Shown here one piece after another: positions 33,370 to 45,210 of a stretch of 64,000 nucleotides of DNA. Numbering within the stretch: the stretch's first letter is position 1; each line of letters starts with the position of its first letter. The stretch is taken from NCBI RefSeq assembly GCF_026213295.1, contig NC_079414.1, forward strand, positions 18,218,480 through 18,282,479, written 5' to 3'. This DNA is from Gadus chalcogrammus. Lineage: Eukaryota > Chordata > Actinopteri > Gadiformes > Gadidae. A program made the translations under genes and the position numbers. The notes under the pieces were generated by a model. It worked only from the letters and a program-made list of their open reading frames with translations, did no database searches and had not been told where the DNA came from.

Positions 33370-36300
33370 GGGGCTAACTGTCACGCTGACCTCACTACTG
33401 TAATGTGTTCTCATATCCGTTCAGAGTGTCAGTACAACCAGGCTAAAGACGACAGCGAAGAGGATGAAGACGAGGAGGAGGGCGGTCTGGGAACGGGGGC
33501 CGGGGCGCAGGCCGCGGGTGTGGAGAGCGAGGTGTCGGGGTCCAGCCGTAGGAGCAGCCTAGGGGGGGCGGCAGAATTTGCGCAGAAGGTTCACCGGCTG
33601 CAGTCGGCAAAGCAGAAACTGAGTCAGCTACAGGAGCTGGTGGCCATGGTGCAGGTACAGGGAGATGACGATGTTGGGCTGTTGATCAAGATGGGGTCCG
33701 GATATTAGTACTTCTTTGACATTTTGCATCTTTTAGTAGGTTATTCCTTAGAATCTTTGATCATTCTAATCTTGTTATTTTATTGTTATGATTATATGCT
33801 TACTAAGTAATCCTTTGGACCATTGTATTGCTCATATGAATTGATAATAATTACTTTTGTAGGTCCCAAGTAAATCGAATAAAAAATATGTTTTACTTTT
33901 AGTAACCTTTTACCTGCACACCATTGTCAGATAAACCACCTGTCTAAGCAAGCTGCGGTCTCCCCTTGTCCCTCCCCCAGAGCGACGACACCGACGGCAC
34001 CACGGCCAACGAGGACGAAGTCCCGCATCAGCAGCCCAACAACACCAGAGACCATGTGGTGTTCCGGACCGGCGCCAGCAAGAATACCGTGCTGTCTGAG
34101 AGGGAAAGGTCAGAAAATACATCCATCCCTTCCATAGCCATTGAATAACTTTGCTGCCTGTTTAAAGATGATTTCGGGTGCGGTTGGTTGTCCACGTGTC
34201 TAACGTGTTGACCTGTGATGGTGTGCTGACGCCAGGGAGAAGCTGTATGATGAGAAGCTCCGGCAGCAGCAGCTGGAGTTGAAGCAGCTCCACGACGAGC
34301 GCCAGAGACTCATGGACATCCAGGGCATGATCCAGGACCTGGAGTGGGTGTGTCCCGACCTCCAGGTAACCTTCTGTCTGCCGTTCGCTTGCGTACTAAG
34401 AGTCACTGGAGAGCAGTCTGGATTATCTGACCCTAGGGCTGCACGATTATGACAAATTATAATTCAGATTATTTTGCAGGATATTATGATGTCGATTATT
34501 CATTCCGCTCAACAGATGATCAATTGGATTAATATTCTGTGGCGTCTACGTTGTATTAAACGTTTTAATGATACATTTTTTGCCGATTTGTAACGGCTAG
34601 TGGAATCAAATTATCGTCCCTTTCTCTTCTCTTCATTAGTCATCCACGTCGAGCATCCCCAGTGTGCAGGGACTGATAAAGAAACTCCCAGCAGCTGCGT
34701 CCACTCCAGCCCCCACAAAACCTAAAACGTCCTCCGGCCATCACACCAACTCGTCTATGCTCAATGCCACGGCTCCAGAAGCTGCTAACACCGCCGTCGC
34801 CGACAAGGAGGTAAGACCCTCCACTTAACACCGCCTCCGAATGTCAAATCCTTTATGCTCGTACAAAGGACGATTCAGCTGAAGTCCTGGAGCAAAAGGC
34901 CTCTCGCCCCTTTAGTGAGGTCACAGATGAGCAGGTTGAGGGTGAGGCCTCTCGTAACATTCAGTGCAGCTCTGTGCCGGTGCTCACCCTGGCCCCTTGA
35001 CACCGTTAGCTCTTCCTGACCCATAATCCTCTGCTCCGCCTGCAGCTGTGGACAGAGATGCGGCGCCGCCAGATCCTGAAGGAGGAGCTACGGGAGCGCC
35101 GGAAGCATCTGGAGTCCCTGATGGCGGAGCAGCAGAGACGCAGTGGCCACGCCCACTCCCCCTGCAGGAGCGACCACCAACAGGCACTGCCCCTCAGCCG
35201 CGACGAGAGGTAACGTCAACAACAAACCTTAAAGTGCCGAGTGCTAAAGTGTTTGAGATGCTATAATTAATTTAAACCTTACTTAAGAATGTTGACTATC
35301 AGGTGGTAAATAACAGGTCAGGTTTTGTGTGGAATGCCCAGGGTGACTATGAGACAGTATTCTACCAGCTGTTTATACACAACAAAAACTAGATCCTACA
35401 TTTTTTTTACAACCAGTCAAGCCTTGTTTTTTGGGTTGATTCATTCGATCGAGAACCACCTTTCGTCAACGAGTTCACTGTATTTGCTGTCTTTTGACCT
35501 GGAATCTATCCACCCTTATCCGATTTTAAGGACTATGGCCACATGGGGAGGCTCCACCCCCTGCCACCTTGATGAAGACTACCGCTCGGAGAGCGCTGGG
35601 GCTGCCGGCGATAACGATGAAGGCGGAGCCGAGAGCAGCTCAAGCAGCGACGTCCACATTTATCCCGTAAACAGGAATCAACGCTCCTTCAAGAACCAGG
35701 GAAGGTCAGTCCCAATGAGCGTTCTCCTAACATCCTGTATAGCCGTCCTCTCGCACACTCTCTGGCCCTGACTCTATGAATCAGTCTCTCTTATCCTATA
35801 CATTTAATCCAAAGAGCCTTATTGCCATAGGAAACATATGTTTACATTGCCAAAGCACGCAAAAATATACAGAATACGAAAATGTAATTTTTGTATTTTG
35901 AATACATCATATCATAATCGTATATATAAATGATCGTATATTACGTACAATGATCATATATAATAACAAAAATACAGTGACGGTACTCTACTGAGGCTGT
36001 ATCACTCACTCACTCACTCACTCACTCACTCACTCACTCACTCACTCACTCACTCACTCACTCACTCACTCACTCACTCACTCACTCACTCACTCACTCT
36101 CCCCCTAGTAACCTGAAGCCCCCGGCCGCCTTCTCGGGCGTGGAGGTCAGCGGTCCCATCACAGTGCGGGCCAAGGCCCGAGCCAACCACACGGCCCCCA
36201 GCCCCAGGCAGATCAAGGTGGCCAACCTGTCGGGCAGCCAGGCCGCCGGGGCCACACGGCGCCAGGAGAACCTGCGATGGGCCTCGGAGCTCTCTGTGAG

Positions 36301-39300
36301 CGAGGCTCCTCGCGCTCCTCCTCCACCTCCTCCTCCTGCCGCTCCTCACCTCAACCACAACCTCTGGCAGGAGCAGATCAGCCAGCTGCAGAAACAGTTG
36401 GACCTCAGCAGCAACGTGTACCAGACGCTCCTGCATGACCAGCAGGTAGGCTCCTTGTGACCCCTATAAGGACGCTGGACACCACCGTGGTAATCTCCAC
36501 AGTGATCTTTAGGAGACAATGGGGTTTGGCCCACTAATGCGTTGGCCATGTAGGCGTTATGCCTTGAAGCTACCCGGGTTTGATCCTCCTCTCTTTCAAC
36601 CCACTTTTCTCTCTTCACAAGGCCATTACAATGTTTATTAAACAAGTTTGATAAGGAGCTATTGAAATGAAATGACTTTAATGACAATATATAATCTGGT
36701 ATAATTATTCTGTCTGTACTTGGAACAATAAGGAGTGGTCTTCCAGTGCCTCACTAACGGTATACCCTCTCCCTGCTCCACTACGGGATGCGCGTGTCCC
36801 CCAGACCCAGTCCTACATGCTCCAGGGCCTGCTGGCGGGGCAGTACAACGCACTGCCCAACAACCTGGCGTCTCCACAGCTCCCCCTGGTCATGCACCAG
36901 CTGAACCGGGGCTACACCCAGCTGGCCTGGCAGCACAACCACGTCCAATGGTACATCTGGAAACTAATATGCACTCAAACTATTTACTTACACAATCACT
37001 TGGTCTTTTATGATTTGACCTCATTGTTGCTGCACCTTATGGCGTATTTTCACCGGAGGGTTCGGTTCGGTTCGCCTCAGTCCGGTAGTGAGGGGGCGGT
37101 ATAGCCCAGGTCAGTTCCAAGGTCGCATTTCCACCGCCGACAGTACCCTTATGGTAGGCCGGATGTCGATCGCCGCGGCAGCTACGTAAACATCGTGACA
37201 TCTTAGCAGTGTGACATAGTGTAGCCTGCTCAATAAAAAAACAAAAAAAAACTGCTCCATCAAGCTTCCTCTGCACGACTTCCTCCCCATGAATGCAGTG
37301 GAACGTCTCCACCTCCTTGTTCGCCCAAGTTGAAGTTTTGCTCGAATTCTCCATTGTCAAGAATAATACCTCGCGGGTACGGTTTGTTTGTTTTTATTCC
37401 CATGTCGCCCGGAAGTGATGATTCTGTCGACCAATCATTGGAGGGCATGTGTAGCTCGAACTTGCCGGCACCCTCTCAGGCGTCTCAGTACCCCAACGGA
37501 GGAGTAGTGCGAGACGAGTACGGCTCAGTACGGGTCACGCCCACTTTTGGCGGTGGAAACGCGATCCTTTGCGAACCGACCCGCACCCTCCGGTGGAAAC
37601 GCGCCATTGGTGTCTCCGGTACTGGTAGTCATTGTTGGCACTCTGTCTGGCTATGTTTTAGCCAATAGGTATAGTTATGTATCGGCTGTACATTGTCAAA
37701 TGTTGATGTGGAATATAGAGTTCTGAGTCTTTGCACTGAGCAGTGCTTGTGTTTGTGAGAGCATTTCTGATCCTCCACGTGTACGTTCTCAGGCTGAAGC
37801 AGGTCCTGAACGATCTGCTCCAGCAGCAGCAGCACACCTCCTCCTCCTCCTCCACCACCTCCTGCCCCGGGGCTCAGCAGGCCAGGGCCAAGTCCTCCTC
37901 CATCCACGAGACCTCCTCCTTCTTCCCTGGCTCACCCAGCCAGTTTCTGTTGTTCCCCTCTACCCTGCATCCCCCAGGCGCTGGCTTCAACCTGCCAGGT
38001 TTGTCTAAATGGTATCTTCGGTGTAGACGACAGCCAAAGATGAAAGAATGTAATGCAAGACCCACTATGTCTGGTATGCATAATCTAACACATGGTCTGT
38101 GGCTGAAGTCTTACATAGAAGATTCACTGCTTTCTTTTTCTCCACAGACCTGTACTAATAAATGAAGGGAATTTCGAGCACAAGATGAAACTCTATTTGT
38201 CGTTTCGAATAATATGATATTGGGATAATAATATCCCTTTTTAAGTTGTATGTTCTTCATTATTATCCCCTTCCATGTGCCCCGTGCAGGCTTCAACCTC
38301 AACCCTCTGTTCCCGCCCGTGATGGTGGGCAGTCCCCAGGGTGCAGGAGCCTCTTCCAGCCCCCTGCAGCCTCAGCCACACCCCCTGCTGGACCCCAACA
38401 CCACCGCCAAGACGGAGTACATGAGCTTCCCCCCGCCCGTGCAGCGCTCCCCTGTGAACTCGTCGAAGGACAGCCGGTACGGCGCTGGAATAACCAATCT
38501 GTTGTTTTCTGTTGCCGGGACCGCCATTATGACGTCGTGATCGTCATCAGTCCGTGGTCGCATCAATGCGCTTTCTCTCCTGGTTGTGACTCATTAAGCT
38601 GCGTTGCTCCCCCCCCCCCCCCCACAATCCGATAGGTCCGCGGGCTGGGTGTTCGACAGAGCTCCTCCAGCCACCAACACCGCCCAGCACCCCTCGCTCC
38701 ACCTCGCTCCGCCGGCCCACCCCGAGGCCTCCCCCTCCCCTGGCAACGGGGACCAGCGGCGCCGCCACCGCCCGCCGCCCAGAGAGTTCGACCAGGAGTC
38801 CCAGGAGAGCTTCAGCAGCCTGCCGGACCCCGTGGAGCCCTCCACGGTCACCAAGCCCTTCAGGATCGGACGCAAGGCCTCGGCCCAGGCCAGCCTGGCC
38901 TCGAGGGACAAGACGCCCAACTCCAAGGCCCGCTGCCGCAGGGGCAAGGGCCTCAACAAGACCACCGGAGGTACCGAGGCCTGATTCCAGTCGAATAGAT
39001 TGGGAAGGATAGATAACGCAGATAGATGGGCTGCCTGTGTGATCGGCTACCAAGTTGTTATGGTTACAATTATCCGTTAACAATTATTGCAGATCATCTA
39101 TAATCTGCGTAGATTCAGTAAATTTTTCGAGGCAAAACAAATAGTTTTATTAGAATACTGGTCAGAACTATTCACTAAAACCTCACATGTATAGGATTTA
39201 TATAAGCTCTTCTAATATTTAAACTCTCGCTTTCCCCCTTTTCTCAGACCTTGAGAGTGACAGTGCAAGCAGCACTTCCGAGTTTGTCCAGAAGAGGGCA

Positions 39301-42300
39301 CCACAGCCCCGTCAGAAGGATCAGAACCAGAGTCTCCTGGACAAGTTGACTCAGGAGAAACTGGACAGCAAGAGCAAGCCTGGCAACAAGCCCAATGACC
39401 TCTCCTCCGGTAAGGTGCAAGAGGTCATAGGACTTGATGTCTCTGACGCAATATTAGGTTTCACAACGAAGATGTTTTCACAAACCAAACCCCATTATAT
39501 TATTTAACAAAATGTATCATATTTGTTTGTTTTGATAATGTGTTGTGCTGTCTATCATTTTAATATTGTTATCCTCTTCCTTTTTATCCATATTTCCTAA
39601 CCACGCTTTTTAATTTCCTTTTTTGGGTCACTTGCATACTTGTGTCGACGCACAGCCTATGCTTGGAGAACACCCTTCCTCTCTAACAGAATTGCATGCA
39701 CTGAAGCCCCAGGTAAACACCCGAGGGATCCATCATTCCTCGTCGGTTCGTGTCCCCTTTACACATGCTCCTCTAACTCTGTTCCATGCATGCACTCCAA
39801 CGCATTCATTTCAAATGTTTTTCTTTGCTAAACCTCATGGCTACGAAACAACACTAGAGGCTTTCTAGTACCTCTCTGTAAGGAATAAACCACAGCTGGG
39901 GGTCCAGATATTGGAATATAATGTGCAACGAGGTTGGTGAGGCGTAGGGAAAGCCAAGATACCCCCTCCCAAGGCACGCCCCGGGGTGGTTTATTCTGCT
40001 AATCGCACAGTAACCGCTAGATATTAAACGTTACTTTCATCTATAACGTTATTGTTTTTGTCAAATCGACTGTAATCTGTTGAAACTAAAATATTCCTCC
40101 TCCGTGCTTCAGCATATTGTTTTGGCTTTGTCAAAGAATCATCTCGTCGATGGTTGTTTTTCATCGTTGTTGAATGAGCCGCACATTGATTCAAAACTGT
40201 TAAAATTCAGTGTTGTCTCGTTATTGACAAAGAACGTTATTGACCAAGCAGACACAACCCCACAATGCTGTGGTATAATCGTATTCATTTTCCAATCTAA
40301 CTTCTTGGTCGTTTGTTTAAACAAGTGCAAGTTATTGCAAGACGGCCCCTTGGCCAAACCTCTCGCTGGTCTAAACGGTTGAATCCCCCCGCCTCAGATG
40401 CGAGCAGCGACTTCTCTCTGTTCGAGGCCCTGAGGGAGACCATCTACTCGGAGGTGGCCACGCTCATCTCCCAGAACGAGTCCCGCCCCCACTTCCTCAT
40501 CGAGCTGTTCCACGAGCTGCAGCTGCTGAACACCGACTACCTGCGCCAGAGGGCCCTCTACTCCCTTCAGGTCCGCACAGAGTCTGGGGTGGTGAAGCAG
40601 GGGAGCGGAGCCACTATGTCCCGGGAATACAACTTTTGACACTCATTAGAGAAGTCCTTTTTTGGACCAGGAATCTCGTTAGTGTGAAGTGGAGGGCAGG
40701 GGTGAGAGCGTTCTCCCTCATGGTCCCGAGAGATTCCTCACACAGGGTCCTCCGACACATTTAAGAACGGACACGGCTTGTTATCCAGGCCTGCTTGATC
40801 TAAAGTGCTGTATGCATAGAAAAAAGGGATCATTGTTCCCTTTCTTTTTTATGCGACGTGTCCTTAGGTTTCAGTGTGTTCCCAAAGTGTACCCAAAATG
40901 TGTACCCAAAGTTTTAAGTCAAGTATATTTTATTTAAATAGCTGTAATAGAGTTAAACTCCGGAAGGACTTTACAGGGCATATTTAAGACACCCCCTAAA
41001 CCAAGCCCCCCAAGGGCAAGGAAAAACTCCCTTAATTAAAAGGGGAGAGTGCAAAGGGTGCCAAGATTGACCTGCATAATCATAGGTTGAAGTCCTCTTG
41101 AGTGTGTGTTCATGATGTCTTGTGTGTGTGTCTGTGTCCAGGACATTGTGACCAGACACCTGACGGAGGCCGGCATGTCTGCAGACCAGCCTTCGTCCCT
41201 GGGCCCTGGCGCCTGGGCCACAGGCTCCCAGTCTGAGCTCACGCCCAGCGAGAGCATGGGCACCAGCGAGGCTGTAAGACACACACACACACACACGCAC
41301 AACGTCCCCCTCTCATCACTCTTTTTATTCATGCACCCCTCAACCACTGCCGTGCGCTTCACACGCAGCTCCCTGTACACGATTGCTGTTACAAACGTCT
41401 GTACTTCTTTAAAGTAATTTTCTCCTCTCTTTTCGTCCGTCCAACCCTTGACTTTTTATCCCGACTCCCCCCCCCCCCCCCCCCCTCTCTCTATATCCAC
41501 AGTGTCTTTGTTCCCTGTTCATCCCCCCTCTGTGTCTTTTGAGTTGAACTTGTCAGACTTCACAGGGCTTTGGCCTCCATCGCCCGGCTATCTCTCTCTC
41601 TCGCCCTCTCTCTTGCTGTCTCCCTCCCTCCCACCCTCCCTCTCCCCACATCAAACATGTGTTCTTTGTTCTGCGGCCCACAGGCCCCTGGGGCTCTGCT
41701 AATTGGAAGCCGGCTTTTCTTTTTTGTCTTTTCAAATCACACCTTTGTTCCTGAATGATGGATGGAAATGTCTGGTGGTTCTCAGTGTCTGCAGAGAACG
41801 GGCTGGATGGGCCGCCATTGTTCTGGGCGGGTTTTAGATGCCACTAATTCCTCCCGTCAACACAGGAACCCTGTAGCTGCTGGGAGGGATTAATCCATTA
41901 TTTCTTCCTTTCTTTCTTGTTAACGGGACACCGGGGAATATTCTTTTTTAAATTCCTGAGCTGGAAAAAGTGTGGGAGATATGCGTGTCGGGGGGGGGAT
42001 GGGGGGGGGACACAGTGTTGTGTGCGTTGTCATTGTGTTCAATGCACTGACCATGAGACTGTTGTTCAGGAGTCGGAGAAGAACGTGAGAGTGAAGCAGG
42101 ACTCTGCCAAGGCACGAGGCGAGGGGCGGTCTCTGGACGAGAGCACCATGTCCACCTCCTCCAACCTGGAAGCTTTCGCTAACGATGACCTCGGTATAGT
42201 CGTACGCACGCACGCACACACACTCACGCAGGCACGCACGCGAAAGCACATGCATCCATTGACCACCCATCATTCATCCATCCTTTGAACACCGATCAGT

Positions 42301-45037
42301 CATGCATCCATTGACCACCCATCATTCATCCATCCTTTGAACACCGATCAGTCATCCATCCTTTGAACACCGATCAGTCATCCATCCATTGACCACCTAT
42401 CATTCATCAATCCATTGAAAACCCATCACTCATCTGGCTATTGACCACCTATCACTCATCCATCCATTGACTACCGATCACTCATCCGTCCATTGACCAC
42501 CTATCATCCATCTGTCATCCATCCATCTGTTCTCCATCCATCTATTAATCAATGTATCCATCCATCCAGTTATCTATCTGGTTATTCATCCATTTTTGTT
42601 GGTGGTCCATCTTTTCAGTTATTTATCTATCCATCCAGCACCTGAAACCTTTTTTTATTTTCCCGTTATTAAATGCCACCCTTCAAACTGATTCATTGTG
42701 CTTGTAATATATTGCCCGTGTTGTTATTCTCCCTTATTATTTTTAATAAAAAGCCGGGTCAACTAGGGCGTGCAATTGAAAAATACATTTGAATAGCAAT
42801 GGATAAAAACCCATGTCAACATTGAATGCGTTGTTTCTGATTATGCTGATTATGCATCAGCTGGCCAACGATATCACAAACAACAAAGAAACATTTTGAT
42901 AAGAGATTCTTGGCTCGCTCCGTTTGGTCCTTTAGCTTTAAATGTGGTTGCGTTCATATCTATGGTGGGCTTTCTTTTCACCTTTCGATTCGTTCCCACC
43001 CCTCCTCCTTCTCCCTCATCTCTTGGTGGTCCATCTCGTTCCCCTCTTGTCGTCCCACCTGTCCTATCTCTCCCTCTGCTCTGCTTGATCAGGCAACACG
43101 GTGATTCATTTAGACAAAGCCCTGGCCCGGATGAGGGAGTACGAGCGCATGAAGCTAAGGGCCGAGTTTAACCACCGTTACGCCAACAGTGCGTCTGCAG
43201 AGAGCTCCGACGCCTCGCACGCAGAGCTGGCCTCGACTGCTTCTAGACCTACGCAAGGTACGCTTTGGGTTCGGTGTGGGTGCTGCGGGATCTCTGCTTC
43301 GCATTGCCATCTTGATTCAATTAAAAGTGTGTTCTAGGCTCTATTTTTTGTCAGGGACTGTGAGGATGGATGTTTACTGTTGTTATTGTTCTCCTCGGGA
43401 GCAGGCGGAGCATCCGGTGACGTCCGATGCCAACAGATCGACACCCAGCAGCTGGATCGACAGATCAAGGCCATCATGAAGGAAGTCATCCCCTTCCTCA
43501 CGGTAATCTATGTACCATGAATAAGGGCCATTCTACCTCCTTTACTCCTAAAACCTCTTCCTTAGTCGTCCCCTTCCTTAAGGTAATCTACGTACCATGA
43601 ATAAGGGCCATTCTACCTCCTTTACTCCTAAAACCACTTCCTTAGTCGTCCCCTTCCTTAAGGTATTCTACGTACCATGAATAAGGGCCATTCTACCTCC
43701 GTTACTCCTAAAACCACTTCCTAAGTCGTTCCCTTCCGTAAGGTATTTTAGGTACCATGAATTACTGCCGCATCCTTTAAATCTTAAGATATGTACAGTA
43801 GATGGTGGTCATTAAAGCAGAACATGGTGTTTCTGATGAGATTTAACCTGTAATGTGTGTGATCGGTGGTTCTAGGAGCACATGGAGGAGGTGTGCTCCC
43901 AGGAGCTGCTATGGGATCTGCAGCACATGGTGATCACCCTGTCCCAGCAGAACGAAGAGAACAAAGAGTTTGTCCGCTTCTTTCACAAGCAGCTGGGGGG
44001 CATCCTGCAGGTAGGTCCCCCATAAAGCGAGCCTCTTTCACTTCAGGATTCACTCTTTAGTCTCTTCCGTTTTGAGACGTCTTCAGCAACTGGGCAAGGG
44101 ACCAATAACTTATGGGAGGACATACTGCAAGTGAAGTAGCTCTCTGAGACTTTATTTCTTGCTCAAAACTGCTTCCGTAGCAAATACGTAACCCTAACAC
44201 CAGACCTTCAAGACAGAATCCAAACTTTTTGCTACGGCAGCCCTCGTATCTTTTTAAAAAAGTTTGGAAAACAATAAATCAACTGTTGACCCCTTCACCT
44301 CATTCTCCGTCCCCTCCAGGACTCGCTGAGTAAGTTTGTGGGGCGCGCTCTCAAGGACTGTGGAGAGGACCTCCTTGTGGAGATCTCTGAGATCCTCTTC
44401 AACGAGCTGGCCTTCTTCAGGCTCATGCAGAGCCTGGACAACCACAGCGGGATCCCCATCACCAACCTGCACAAATGGACCAGGGCCGGGCAGGCGTCTG
44501 AGACCAAGCACAGACCAGAGGTAAATCTATCTTAGGTTTTCTGAAGATTAAAGTTCCATATCCATATCTGTAAAGCAGCCTAATCATGTGGAGTTCTGTC
44601 CCCCATTAGGAAGAGAAAATGTCAGAAGGTGAAAAGGGCTTTTCTCTCCACTACCTGGACGAAGACAAAGTGAGTCATTCTGACAGTGATTACATTCTCT
44701 CTTACCTTCTTTTTGTACAGTTAATGTAACACGTTGGGCCTCTCTTTCTTTTAATTTTCCTCCTTCTTCTCTTTCTCCTGGCCCTCTCTTTCTCGGTCTC
44801 TCTCTCACTGTCTCTCTTTCCCTGTCCATCTCTCTGTATCGGTCCTTGTATCTCTTGTTTTCCCTTTCCTTGTCTCTCTCCCTGCCCCTGTCTTTCTCTC
44901 CATGTATCTCTATTTCTCTGTCCTGTTCACGCTCTCTATCCCTGTCTCTCTCTCTCTGTCTCCCTCTCTCCCTCTCCCTCTCTATCCCTGTCTAACTCTA
45001 TCTCTCTCTCCCTCTCTATCTCTGTTTCTCTCTCTAT

Positions 45038-45106
<69 letters not shown>

Positions 45107-45179
45107 TCTCCCTCTCTCCCTCTCTCCCTCTCTATCCCTGTCTCTCTCTCTCCCTCTCTATCTCTGTTTCTCTCTCTAT

Positions 45180-45210
<31 letters not shown>

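Noticed and set aside
33655..33708. Extension of pcm1 exon 12 through its donor (reads VQGDDDVGLLIK then stop)
   Set aside because: It resembles the DDD after MVQ in human PCM1, but the frame soon stops and the CAG/GTACAG donor joins exon 13 in phase. Intron retention is possible but not supported.
42248..42600. CRISPR-like spaced repeats
   Set aside because: The units are imperfect, without regular unique spacers, and lie in a vertebrate intron. It is a minisatellite.
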